A DNA stretch of 46,846 nt. It comes from DASZMJ01 sp035551935 (GTDB taxonomy: Bacteria; Planctomycetota; Planctomycetia; Isosphaerales; Isosphaeraceae). Below the pieces are notes generated by a model, which was not told where the DNA came from, did no database searches, and worked only from the letters and a program-made list of their open reading frames with translations. The stretch is from positions 1 through 46,846 of the forward strand of contig DASZMJ010000156.1 in NCBI GenBank assembly GCA_035551935.1, written 5' to 3'. Shown here piece after piece: positions 1 through 8,279 of the stretch. Both the position numbers and the translations under genes were made by a program. Every line of letters starts with the position of its first letter. Within the stretch, counting starts at the first letter, position 1.

Positions 1-41
1 TGCGGACCGATCCCCTTTGGTCCCATGGGGATCGGTCCGCA
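1..41. terminator. Strong stem-loop at the window edge, candidate terminator
   Basis: Bases 1-15 (tgcggaccgatcccc) pair perfectly with 27-41 around an 11-base loop. It lies about 95 bases beyond the stop codon of the minus-strand gene ending at 138, so it could end that transcript or one from outside the window. No U-run is visible on either side. A partly decayed arm of a GGGAGAGGG-type palindrome follows at about 109-127. Confidence 0.5.
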
Positions 42-137
42 CGGCGGACCCTACGAAGAGCGATTCATTCATGCGATTCGGTATCAACCCTCGCCCGGGC
101 CGTTTCCCAGGGGGAGAGGGGGAAGAGTGAAGGTGTC

Positions 138-1541
138 TCAATAATAAACGTTCAACAGCGCGATCGCCTCGATCGTGAAGGGCTTCGGCCCGGTGACGGG
201 GTCGCAGACGCCGAGCGAGAGGCGGGTGCGCTTGCCGAACTGGAAGGTGGTGCCGAGGGTCAGGTCGACGACGTTGGGCGTGCTGGCCGGGTCGAAGAGG
301 TTGAAGCCGGCGTGGTTCAGCGGGGTGCTGACGTGGGTCTCGAACGTCGGCACGACGGCGGTGAGGAACTGGTTCGGGCTCTTGGCGCGATAGAGGTAGT
401 AGCCGACGCCGAGGTCGTTGTAGAGGATCGTCACGTCCCGGGTCGAGGTCGGCGTGTCGATCGCGATGAAGCCCTGCGCGAACCACTTCTCCTGGTTCCA
501 GAGGTAGCCGATGAACGGCTGGAACGTGGTGTAGTGGAACCCGTTGAAGCTCCTCGTGCCGCCGAAGGTCGACGGGCCGGTCGGCGCCGTGACGGCCAGG
601 CCGCTGGAGATCAGGCTGCCGGTCTTCGGGTCGGAGATGAGCACATATTTGCCGAAGACGGTCAGGTCGCCGATCGCCGTGTGGCTGGCGCCGGGCAGCC
701 CGGCGATGGCGTTGGTGGCGGTGATCGAGTTCAAGGGCATGCGGAGGCCGATCGAGGCGTTCTTGTCGAGGAACGTCTTCTCGAAGCCGAAGGTCTCGCG
801 ATAGATCTGGATATCCTGGATGCCGGAATTGAAGCGTTTGTTGATGCGGCCTTCGAGGTTGTCGAAGTAGTTGAAGGTGGCGAAGACGCGGTCCTGCGGC
901 TGGGGGCTCTGGTTGTCGGCGATCTTGAAGCCGCGGACCCAGGGGAGGATGACGGCGGAACGTTGCGGCGCGCCGATACCGGGCCGGGGCGTGCCGCCGG
1001 GACCCACGGGGGGCCGGCCGGGGGTCGGCGGCGTCGGCGGCGTGCCCGGCGGCGGGATGCCGGGGGGCGTCGGCGGTACGGGGACGACCGCGCCGGGGGG
1101 CAGGTCGCCGAGCATGTTATACGGGAGGTTCGCGGCGGCCGAACTCAAGCCGGTCAGGCTCTCCAAGGCGCCCGGCTGGGCCAGTGCCGTCGTGCCCGCC
1201 GTCGGGGCCGCGGCCGCGGCGAGGGCCGGCGCGGTGCCGGTGACGCCGGGCCGGGCACCGGGCGGGGTGGTCGTCCGCGGCTGCGGCGGGGTCGTGGTGC
1301 GGGGCTGCGGCGGGGTGGTCGTCCGGGGCGGGTTCGCGGTCCCTGCGGCTCCCGAGGCCTGGCCGGGTCGCGGCGCGGGGGGTCGGGGCGAGGGAGCGGG
1401 CGCGGGCGGGTTCTGGGCGACGCGCTCCTCGCGCGGGGCCGCGTCGTCGGCCGCCGGCCCCGCGGGCTCGTCGCCGAGGGCCGGGACGCCGGCGGTGGCG
1501 ACGCAGGCGACGACCGCGAGCAGGATCATCCTCGACCCCAT
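138..1541 (-). CDS. Proline-rich secreted protein with C-terminal outer-membrane-like domain
   Basis: A 467-residue protein I cannot assign to a named function. Residues 1-23 look like a cleavable signal peptide (hydrophobic ILLAVVACVATAG, then ALGDEP). Residues about 25-200 are low complexity, rich in Pro, Ala, Gly and Thr, with a tandem PRTTTPPQ unit near residues 72-95. The C-terminal ~270 residues are rich in alternating aromatic and polar residues and end in NVYY; a terminal aromatic residue is typical of outer-membrane beta-barrels, so a barrel or periplasmic beta protein is inferred. The ATG at 1541 is preceded by a GAGGGAG ribosome-binding site about 8 bases away. It lies 51 bases downstream of the small secreted-protein gene on the same strand and may be cotranscribed. 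Product class is moderately sure, function unknown. Confidence 0.75.
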   Translation of the reverse strand: MGSRMILLAVVACVATAGVPALGDEPAGPAADDAAPREERVAQNPPAPAPSPRPPAPRPGQASGAAGTANPPRTTTPPQPRTTTPPQPRTTTPPGARPGVTGTAPALAAAAAPTAGTTALAQPGALESLTGLSSAAANLPYNMLGDLPPGAVVPVPPTPPGIPPPGTPPTPPTPGRPPVGPGGTPRPGIGAPQRSAVILPWVRGFKIADNQSPQPQDRVFATFNYFDNLEGRINKRFNSGIQDIQIYRETFGFEKTFLDKNASIGLRMPLNSITATNAIAGLPGASHTAIGDLTVFGKYVLISDPKTGSLISSGLAVTAPTGPSTFGGTRSFNGFHYTTFQPFIGYLWNQEKWFAQGFIAIDTPTSTRDVTILYNDLGVGYYLYRAKSPNQFLTAVVPTFETHVSTPLNHAGFNLFDPASTPNVVDLTLGTTFQFGKRTRLSLGVCDPVTGPKPFTIEAIALLNVYY

Positions 1542-1592
1542 GTCCGATGCTCCCTCTACTGGGACGTATTGATGAGACGATGCGGATTCCCG

Positions 1593-2135
1593 TCACTCGC
1601 CCGCCGACTCGCCCTCACTCGCGCCGCGGTGGAAGTGGCGGAGCGGCCGGATGCTCAGCGGGTTCGGCACCTCGCACGGGGCCTCGGTCTGGTACGACCC
1701 CGTCCCGTTCTGGTAGCGCCGGCCGTGCGACCACGCGAGGAAGACCCGGCGCGGCAGGTGGCCGCCGACGTAGTCCCAGCCCCACGTCCCCTCGTTGCAG
1801 TACCGCGGCTCGCCGCCGTGGTGGTACGACGTGCCGCCGCCGATGTCGCCGCCGTAGTACTTCTCGGTGATGCCCGGCGCCGCCCATCGGCCGAGTGTCT
1901 GTGGGCAGCCGGCGCGGTCGAGGGTGTGCTGCTCGGCGGTATACGCGTGCTTCTGGGCCTTGAACCCCTCGCCTCGTTTCAACGTCTTCTCGCGCGGGAA
2001 GATGCTCTCCCCTTCGGCATGCAGGTAGCACGGGCCGCGATACCCGTGCTCGCAGGGCTCCTGGGCCATCGCCGAGGGCCCGCAGGGCGCCGACAAGGCA
2101 ACGACGACGACCGCCAACACACGACGGCCACGCAT
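1593..2135 (-). CDS. Small secreted cysteine-containing protein of unknown function
   Basis: A 180-residue hypothetical protein. I chose the ATG at 2135 because AGGAGGGA (2141-2148) sits 5 bases upstream; the in-frame ATG at 2165 has no such site. The first ~25 residues (MRGRRVLAVVVVALSAP...AMAQ) form a typical signal peptide ending in AxA-Q. The mature part has several cysteines (CEHGYRGPCY, CPQTL, CNEGT, CEVP), many aromatic residues and glycine-rich HHGGEPRY-like stretches, and no transmembrane segment. I recognise no domain. It lies upstream of the proline-rich barrel-like gene on the same strand and is divergent from the hydroxyacid oxidase gene, so the 165-base gap probably holds two promoters. 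Confidence 0.75.
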   Translation of the reverse strand: MRGRRVLAVVVVALSAPCGPSAMAQEPCEHGYRGPCYLHAEGESIFPREKTLKRGEGFKAQKHAYTAEQHTLDRAGCPQTLGRWAAPGITEKYYGGDIGGGTSYHHGGEPRYCNEGTWGWDYVGGHLPRRVFLAWSHGRRYQNGTGSYQTEAPCEVPNPLSIRPLRHFHRGASEGESAGE

Positions 2136-2300
2136 GGGAATCCCTCCTGGATTGCACCGATCCACCGCTTGTATCGGAAATCCTGGAGGCTGTCTTCAGC
2201 GTGAATCACCCAGGCCCCTTGGCATGCCCGCCGCCCCGGCGTTACCATCCGGTCGCGGCCGACGGTCCGGACGATCTCCGACGAGGTGCGAGCCGAGGCG

Positions 2301-3506
2301 ATGAGCGAACCCGAACCGGCCCGGTCGCCGGGCCTCCGGCGGCAGATGGCGATCTACGAGGCGGGGCTCGCCGGCAAGAAGCCCGACGTCCCGGTCTCGG
2401 TCGAGGACCTGGAGCACGAGGCGAAGTCGAAGCTCGACCGCAACGCCTACGACTACCTGGCCGGCGGCGCCGGGGGCGAGGACACCGCGCGGGCCAACCG
2501 CGAGGCCTTCCGACGCTGGCGGATCGTGCCGCGGTTCCTCCGCGACGTCGACCGCCGCGACCTCGGCGTCGAGCTGCTGGGGATGCGGCTGCCCGTCCCC
2601 TTCCTGCTGGCGCCGATCGGCGTACAGTCGATCCTCCACAAGGAGGGCGAGCGGGCCGTCGCGCGGGCGGCGAAGGGGCTCGGCGTGCCGATGGTCCTGA
2701 GCACCGTCTCCTCGACGACGATGGAGGACGTGGCCGGGGACCTGGGCGAAACCCCTCGCCTCTTCCAGCTCTACTGGCCGCGCAACGACGACCTCGCCGC
2801 CAGCTTCCTCCGCCGCGCCGAGGCGGCCGGCTTCGCGGCGATCGTCGTGACCCTCGACACGTACCTGCTCTCGTGGCGCGAGCGTGACATCCGGAACGCG
2901 TACCTGCCGTTCCTCCGCGGCGAGGGGCTGGCCAACTACGTCAGCGACCCCGTCTTCCGCGATGCCGTCGGCGGCAGCCCGACGCTGCACCCGGTCCGCG
3001 CGCTCGAATTCTTCGGCGAGGTCTTCTCCGACCCGTCCCGCACCTGGGACGACCTGGCCAAGCTCCGCGCGGCGACGCGGCTGCCGATCCTGTTGAAGGG
3101 CATCCTCCACCCCGACGACGCCCGCAAGGCGATCGACCACGGCGCCGCCGGGGTGATCGTCTCGAACCACGGCGGCCGGCAGCTCGACGGCGCGATCGCG
3201 GCGCTCGACGCGTTGCCGGGGGTCGTCGCGGCCGTCGGCGACCGGACGACGGTCCTGTTCGACAGCGGCATCCGCCGCGGGGCCGACGTCTTCAAGGCGA
3301 TGGCCCTGGGGGCCCGGGCCGTGCTCCTGGGGCGGCCGTACTGCTACGGCCTGGCCGTCGGCGGCGAGGACGGCGTCCGCGCGGTGCTCGAGAACCTCGT
3401 TGCCGACGTCGACCTGACGCTCGCCCTCGCCGGCTGCTCGTCGTTCGCCGAGGTCACGCGGGAGCGCCTCGCGGCGCTCCCGCCCCCGCCGCCGATCGGC
3501 GAGTGA
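2301..3506 (+). CDS. FMN-dependent alpha-hydroxy-acid oxidase/dehydrogenase
   Basis: A 401-residue member of the FMN-dependent alpha-hydroxy-acid dehydrogenase family (lactate oxidase, lactate 2-monooxygenase, glycolate oxidase, LldD). It would oxidise an (S)-2-hydroxy acid such as lactate or glycolate to the 2-oxo acid. Seen: the TIM-barrel start FLLAPIGVQSILHKEGE, the FMN-proximal STVSSTTMEDVA, FQLYWPRND, the catalytic-histidine motif SNHGGRQLDG near residue 290, and the phosphate-binding end DSGIRRGADVFKAMALGA. Length is usual for the family. Whether electrons go to oxygen or to a carrier cannot be read from sequence. The ATG at 2301 is preferred; an in-frame GTG at 2286 is possible and neither has a strong ribosome-binding site. 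No signal peptide, so cytoplasmic. Convergent with the HbpS-like gene, 24 bases apart. Confidence 0.9.
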   Translation: MSEPEPARSPGLRRQMAIYEAGLAGKKPDVPVSVEDLEHEAKSKLDRNAYDYLAGGAGGEDTARANREAFRRWRIVPRFLRDVDRRDLGVELLGMRLPVPFLLAPIGVQSILHKEGERAVARAAKGLGVPMVLSTVSSTTMEDVAGDLGETPRLFQLYWPRNDDLAASFLRRAEAAGFAAIVVTLDTYLLSWRERDIRNAYLPFLRGEGLANYVSDPVFRDAVGGSPTLHPVRALEFFGEVFSDPSRTWDDLAKLRAATRLPILLKGILHPDDARKAIDHGAAGVIVSNHGGRQLDGAIAALDALPGVVAAVGDRTTVLFDSGIRRGADVFKAMALGARAVLLGRPYCYGLAVGGEDGVRAVLENLVADVDLTLALAGCSSFAEVTRERLAALPPPPPIGE

Positions 3507-3530
3507 TCGCATGCCGGTGTCGGCCTCGGT

Positions 3531-5795
3531 TCATTTCTTCCCCTTGAGGGCGGAGTTGAGCTCGCCCGGCGAGATGGCCAGCGGGTCGGCGATGGGCTGC
3601 TCGGGCTGGACGTTCTGCGGGCCGATGGGCTCGTTGGGCTGGCGGTTGAACTTCTGGTAGGGGATGCGGACGCCGCGGAACTTGTAGAAGTCGACGCGGA
3701 TCGGCGCCGGCGGCGTGAAGCCGGCGGCGGCTGCGGCGGTGATGACGTCGTCCTGATCCACGCCGTCGCCGCTGACGCCGAGGCCGCCGACGAGGGTGCT
3801 CTTGCCGTTGATCGTCTTATACAAGGGGACGCCGCCGGGGAAGAAGATGATGCCGTCCTGGTTGGCGGGGTTGAACGGGTCGTGGAAGTTGGTCTGGGCG
3901 TTGAAGACGTCGAAGCCCTGGACGCTCTGGAAGGCCGAGGCGGGCAAGGGCGGCCCCTGATTGGCGCCGTTGCTGAGGTTGACGCCGCCGTCGTTGAGGA
4001 TCGAGAACGGGCCGGGCGGATAGCCGTCGATCCCCTCGGGGAACCTCGGCTCGGCGAGGTAGCGGAACGACCGCGCCGAGAAGGCCGTCCCCTTGGGGAT
4101 GCCCGGCAGTTGGTCGATCGGCTGGAGCTGCGCCGGGTTGGCGTAGTAGGCGACATTCCGCGACTTGGCGACGGCCACGTCGATCGAGAAGAAGGTCGAG
4201 TCGGGCATGCGGTAGAGGCCCAGGAGGTTGCCCTGCGTGTCCGAGACGGCGAAGGTCATCCGCGTGGTGTTGTCGAGCGGCAGGCGGATGGCGGCGCGGG
4301 TGTGGTTGGCCTGGGTGACGCCCTGGCTGACCATCTGGATGACGTCCTGCGCCGTGATCGTGCCGTCGGCGCTGGCGTGCGGCGCCACGAGCCAGCCCTC
4401 CTGCACCGGCAGGCCCGCGGCGGTGTTCTGGAAGTTCGGGGTCGTGGTGACCGGGAGCGTCGGGACCGTCGGCGCGGCGCCGGGTGTCAGCGGCATGTTC
4501 ACGCCGCTGAGCGCGTTGCCCTTGCCGATGCCGAACTGGCGGGCGTAGTTGAGGAGATTCGACGGGCCGTTCAGGCCGTGCGGGCCGACGATGTCGAGCG
4601 AGACGCCGACCAGGTCGATCCGGCCGGCCGGGATGTTGAAGTTCGGCAATGCCGGCGCGTTGCCGAGCGGCCCCGACAGCGGCGCGTTGAAGCCGCGACT
4701 GCCACCCGCGGCGGCCACGGCGATGAACTCGGCCAGCAGCGACAGGTCGGGTTTCTTCGGGTTATAGCCGAAGTCGTTGAGCTTCGAGTTCTCTTCGGTG
4801 GCGAAGCCGGTCGTGCCGGGGAAGAACACGCCGATGCCGCCGACGAGGCTCTCCGGACCGCCGGGCGTCGCCGACTTGTACAGCGGGATGCCGCCGGGCA
4901 GCGTGGCGATCCCGCGCGCCTGGGCATTGGGCAGCAGGCCCGAGACGAACCCGTAGGACTCCGGCGGGTTGATCGGGTCGGCCTGGACGTTCGGCGGGAT
5001 GTACTGGAGCGGGACATTGAACCGGCTCGGCAGCCGGACGGCCCCGGCGGTGCCGCGGACGTGGTTGGTGCCGGGGGTCACGATGCTGTCGCGGTTGCTG
5101 GCCTCGATGTTGAAGAGGTCGACCTGCGGGGTGAAGTTGACCCGCGGCGGGAAGTGCCCCTTCAGGCCGATCGGCGCCACGAAGCCGGGCCCGCGCAACG
5201 TCGAGTTCGGGTCCATGATGTCGGGGTTGGACTGGACCTCGCGCTGGGTCATCGTCGTCTGGCTGAGGTTGTTGACGGTCCGCGAGGTCAGCGGGGCGGT
5301 GTTGTTCGCGAAGAAGGCGCCGGTGCGTGCCAGCGAGACGGCGCCGTCGATGGCGAAGACGAGGTTGGCCGTGTTGCCGGTGATCTGCGGCGAGACGCCC
5401 CCCTCGACGCGGACGCCCAGGATGTTGCCGCCGCGGTCGACGACCGCGACGATCGCGTTGTTGGCGGCGGTGGCCGCGGCGGCGCGATCGAGCAGCGCCT
5501 GCACTTCCTCGGGCGTGAGCGTGTAGGTCAGCGTGGCCGGCTGGCCGGCGTTCGACGGCGGGCCGATGTTGGGGTGGGCCTTGAAGTTGTAGCCGGGGGC
5601 GGAGAAGTGCGCCGGCGCCACGGTGCGCTGCACCGGGGCCGCGCCCAGTGCGGCCAGCGTCTGCTGGCTCGCGGTGACGGCGCCGGCCATGAGCGTCCGC
5701 GTCTCGAGGGCCTCGACGCCGACCGGTGCGGCCTCGTCGCGCCGCGGCGCGTCCGGGCGGGCACGGCGACCCTTCTGGAAGCCTGGGAACCGCAT
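3531..5795 (-). CDS. Secreted protein with two HbpS/GlcG-like haem-binding domains and LEPR-XLL-type signal
   Basis: A 754-residue protein. The ATG at 5795 has AGGAGGGG (5801-5808) 5 bases upstream. The N-terminus is basic (KGRRARPDAPRRDE) and is followed by VEALETRTLMAG, which resembles the LEPR-XLL signature of planctomycete exported proteins. Two regions match the HbpS/GlcG family (haem-binding; old name DUF336): one starts at LTPEEVQALLDRAAAAT and continues to AIVAVVDRGGNILG; the second starts at ITAQDVIQMVSQGV and includes TFAVSDTQGNLLGLYR. Both halves contain the family end motif: GGIPLYK with LVGGIGVFFPG, and GGVPLYK with LVGGLGVSGDGVDQDD. HbpS binds haem in Streptomyces; haem binding here is inferred only. 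The duplication with long insertions makes it much longer than the ~150-residue single-domain proteins. Confidence 0.82.
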   Translation of the reverse strand: MRFPGFQKGRRARPDAPRRDEAAPVGVEALETRTLMAGAVTASQQTLAALGAAPVQRTVAPAHFSAPGYNFKAHPNIGPPSNAGQPATLTYTLTPEEVQALLDRAAAATAANNAIVAVVDRGGNILGVRVEGGVSPQITGNTANLVFAIDGAVSLARTGAFFANNTAPLTSRTVNNLSQTTMTQREVQSNPDIMDPNSTLRGPGFVAPIGLKGHFPPRVNFTPQVDLFNIEASNRDSIVTPGTNHVRGTAGAVRLPSRFNVPLQYIPPNVQADPINPPESYGFVSGLLPNAQARGIATLPGGIPLYKSATPGGPESLVGGIGVFFPGTTGFATEENSKLNDFGYNPKKPDLSLLAEFIAVAAAGGSRGFNAPLSGPLGNAPALPNFNIPAGRIDLVGVSLDIVGPHGLNGPSNLLNYARQFGIGKGNALSGVNMPLTPGAAPTVPTLPVTTTPNFQNTAAGLPVQEGWLVAPHASADGTITAQDVIQMVSQGVTQANHTRAAIRLPLDNTTRMTFAVSDTQGNLLGLYRMPDSTFFSIDVAVAKSRNVAYYANPAQLQPIDQLPGIPKGTAFSARSFRYLAEPRFPEGIDGYPPGPFSILNDGGVNLSNGANQGPPLPASAFQSVQGFDVFNAQTNFHDPFNPANQDGIIFFPGGVPLYKTINGKSTLVGGLGVSGDGVDQDDVITAAAAAGFTPPAPIRVDFYKFRGVRIPYQKFNRQPNEPIGPQNVQPEQPIADPLAISPGELNSALKGKK

Positions 5796-6143
5796 CGCAC
5801 CCCCTCCTCGACCTCGTCGTCGCCCTCGATCCCCCCCGCGCAACGGCGGCCGTCGCCACGGGTCCCCCATTCCTCATCGGCAGCGACGGCCCGGTGCTTT
5901 GAACCGATTGCGCCGATTGTGCGGAATCCCCGGAAACTGACGTCTGGCGCGGTAGCGCCGGCGTCTCGTGCTTGTCGTCGCGACCGACAAAGTCAGCGTG
6001 ATCGGCATAAAACTCAAGACCGGTCGTCTCGCGGGTCGATACTCGCGTCGACTCGAACGCGTCCAGGACGGACGTGGACGGCCGGCGCCCTCGGGGAGCC
6101 GGGCGGCGGGAGCCGGGCGCATTTTGGCGAGGGGCGACTCGTG
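5796..6143. other. Divergent intergenic region (348 bases)
   Basis: The gap lies between the outward-facing HbpS-like and barrel-protein genes and should contain both promoters. It has a ribosome-binding site at each end (AGGAGGGG on minus at 5801-5808 and GGCGAGGGG on plus at about 6127-6135), a short hairpin (GGCGC, loop GGTA, GCGCC, at 5946-5959), and one less GC-rich patch around 5985-6025. I could not pair convincing -35 and -10 boxes. Confidence 0.5.
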
Positions 6144-8183
6144 ATGGCGAATCGTTGGTACCAGTTCGCGCTGATCGTCGCCCTCGTCGCGGCCGGCCGG
6201 CCGGCCGTCGCCCAGGACGACGACCTACCGCCGTTGCCGGCGACCAACCCGGTCCCCGGCCCGCCGGCCGTCGCGCCGCTGCCGGCGGCACCCACGGCCA
6301 CGGCCGCAGGCGCGGCCGCGGCCCCCGCGGACGGGCCGTCGGCGAGCCGGCCGCTCGGCCGCTTCGGCCCGGCGGTCCCCGCCGCCACCACACGGCCGGC
6401 ACCGTTGCGGCGGTCGATCGCCGGCGGGCCGCCGGCCGCCGAGCCGCCGCCGGCCGCCGTCCCGGGGCCGCGACGGGCCTACTTCCGGACACCGGTCGAC
6501 CCGCCCATCGGCTACTCCGGGCCGTCGAGCGTCCTACCGACCGAGCCGCAGACCTCCGACGACTTCGTCCCGGTCGAGGACCGCTGGCGGATCGGCTTCC
6601 CGTTCTGGGACCGCTACGGCCGCGGCACTCGCGCCGACGACGACTACCCGTACCACCCCGGCACGCCCTACGACCCGTTCAACCAGAACGTCTTCAAGGG
6701 GGACTACCCGATCGCCGGCCAGCACACCTTCATGGAGATCACCCCCGCCAGCCTGACCCTGCTGGAAGGCCGCACCATCCCCACGCCGACGACCCCCTTC
6801 GAGAGCACCTCGCGGCCCGACACGACCAACTTCTTCGGCCGCCCCGGCCAGTTCCTCTTCCAGCAGAACTTCGTCTTCTCCGTCGACCTGTTCCACGGCG
6901 ACGCCGGCTTCAAGCCCGTCGACTGGCGCGTCAAGATCACGCCGATCTTCAACCTGAACAACTTCGCCGTCCAGGAGCTCGGCAACACCAGCCCCAACGT
7001 CCTCCAGGGCAATAGCCGCTTCCGCACCTTCTTCGCCCTCCAGGAGTTCTTCGTCGAGGCCAAGATCGCCGACCTCAGCCCCGACTACGACTCCATGTCG
7101 ATCCGCGCCGGCAACCAGCCCTTCGTCAGCGACTTCCGCGCCTTCCTCTTCGGCGACCTGAACCGCGCCATCCGGCTCTTCGGCAACCTCAACGGCAACC
7201 GCGACCAGTTCAACCTCGTCTACTTCTCCCCCTGGGAGAAGGACACCAACAGCTTCCTCAACACGTTCAACAACCGCAACCAGAACCTCATCTTCGCCAA
7301 CTGGTATCGCCAGGACTTCCTCTTCCCCGGCTACACGGCGCAGCTCTCGGTGAACTTCGACGACGACCAACCGACGGTCAAGTACGACAAGAACCGCTTC
7401 CTCGTCCGCCCCGACCCGACCGGCGTGTTCAAGCCGCACCACGTCGACGTCGTCTACCTCGGCTGGGCCGGCGACGGCCACATCGGCCGGTTCAACCTCA
7501 CCCACCAGTTCTACTGGGCCGTCGGCCGCGACAGCCTCAACCCGATCGCCAACCGCCCGCAGGCCATCAACGCCCAGTTCTTCGCCGTCGAGGCCTCGTA
7601 CGACCGCGACTGGGCCCGCTTCCGGACCAGCTACCTCTACTCCTCCGGCGACGGCAACCCGAACAACGGCCACGCCACCGGCTTCGACACCATCTTGAAC
7701 AACTTCCAGTTCGTCGGCGGCGGCCAGCAGTTCGCCGGCGGCACCTTCAGCTTCTGGCAGCGCCAGAACCTGCCGCTCTTCGGCGTCAACCTCGTCAACC
7801 GCGGCAGCCTGATCCCCGACCTGCGGTCCAGCCAGATCCAGGGCCAGGCCAACTTCGTCAACCCCGGCCTCAACCTCGTGAACTTCGGCGTCGACTTCGA
7901 CCTGACGCCCCGGCTCAAGATGATCAACAACATGAACCTGCTCTGGTTCGACAACACCGCCCCACTCGAGCAGTTCCTCTTCGACGGCCACATCAACCGC
8001 TTCATCGGCGTCGACCTGAGCATGGGCTACGAGTATCGCCCGCTGGTCAGCGACAACATCTCGTTCCTCTTCGGCGCGGCGACGCTCATCCCCGGCCAGG
8101 GCTACCGCGACCTCTTCGACAACCTCAACCATCGCTCCAACCCGCTGGCGCAGCTGTTCCTGAACGTCGTCCTCGCCTTCTGA
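6144..8183 (+). CDS. Outer-membrane beta-barrel (porin-like) protein
   Basis: A 679-residue protein. The ATG at 6144 follows GGCGAGGGG; the frame is open far upstream but that part lies antisense to the HbpS-like gene. Residues 1-23 are a signal peptide (FALIVALVAAGRPAVAQ). Residues about 25-130 are rich in Pro and Ala. From about residue 170 the sequence is dense in Asn, Phe and Asp with amphipathic short strands (FLFQQNFVFSVDLFHGD, FNLVYFSPWEKDTNS, WARFRTSYLYSSGDG) and it ends LFLNVVLAF-stop; a C-terminal Phe is the classic BAM-recognised end of outer-membrane barrels. Substrate unknown. The decahaem cytochrome gene starts 96 bases downstream on the same strand, which suggests an outer-membrane electron conduit; that is inference. 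The fold call is fairly firm, the function is not. Confidence 0.85.
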   Translation: MANRWYQFALIVALVAAGRPAVAQDDDLPPLPATNPVPGPPAVAPLPAAPTATAAGAAAAPADGPSASRPLGRFGPAVPAATTRPAPLRRSIAGGPPAAEPPPAAVPGPRRAYFRTPVDPPIGYSGPSSVLPTEPQTSDDFVPVEDRWRIGFPFWDRYGRGTRADDDYPYHPGTPYDPFNQNVFKGDYPIAGQHTFMEITPASLTLLEGRTIPTPTTPFESTSRPDTTNFFGRPGQFLFQQNFVFSVDLFHGDAGFKPVDWRVKITPIFNLNNFAVQELGNTSPNVLQGNSRFRTFFALQEFFVEAKIADLSPDYDSMSIRAGNQPFVSDFRAFLFGDLNRAIRLFGNLNGNRDQFNLVYFSPWEKDTNSFLNTFNNRNQNLIFANWYRQDFLFPGYTAQLSVNFDDDQPTVKYDKNRFLVRPDPTGVFKPHHVDVVYLGWAGDGHIGRFNLTHQFYWAVGRDSLNPIANRPQAINAQFFAVEASYDRDWARFRTSYLYSSGDGNPNNGHATGFDTILNNFQFVGGGQQFAGGTFSFWQRQNLPLFGVNLVNRGSLIPDLRSSQIQGQANFVNPGLNLVNFGVDFDLTPRLKMINNMNLLWFDNTAPLEQFLFDGHINRFIGVDLSMGYEYRPLVSDNISFLFGAATLIPGQGYRDLFDNLNHRSNPLAQLFLNVVLAF

Positions 8184-8279
8184 GGCGGCCGGCTCCTCTT
8201 GACGCGCCGGCCGCCCCGCGTATGATCCGCCCGGCCAAGGACCCCCCTCCCCTCGTCGACAATGGAGGTCGACCGCACC

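Noticed and set aside
3882..6143. Upstream extension of the barrel-protein frame by 754 codons
   Set aside because: It runs antisense through the HbpS-like gene, and a signal peptide with a good start occurs at 6144.
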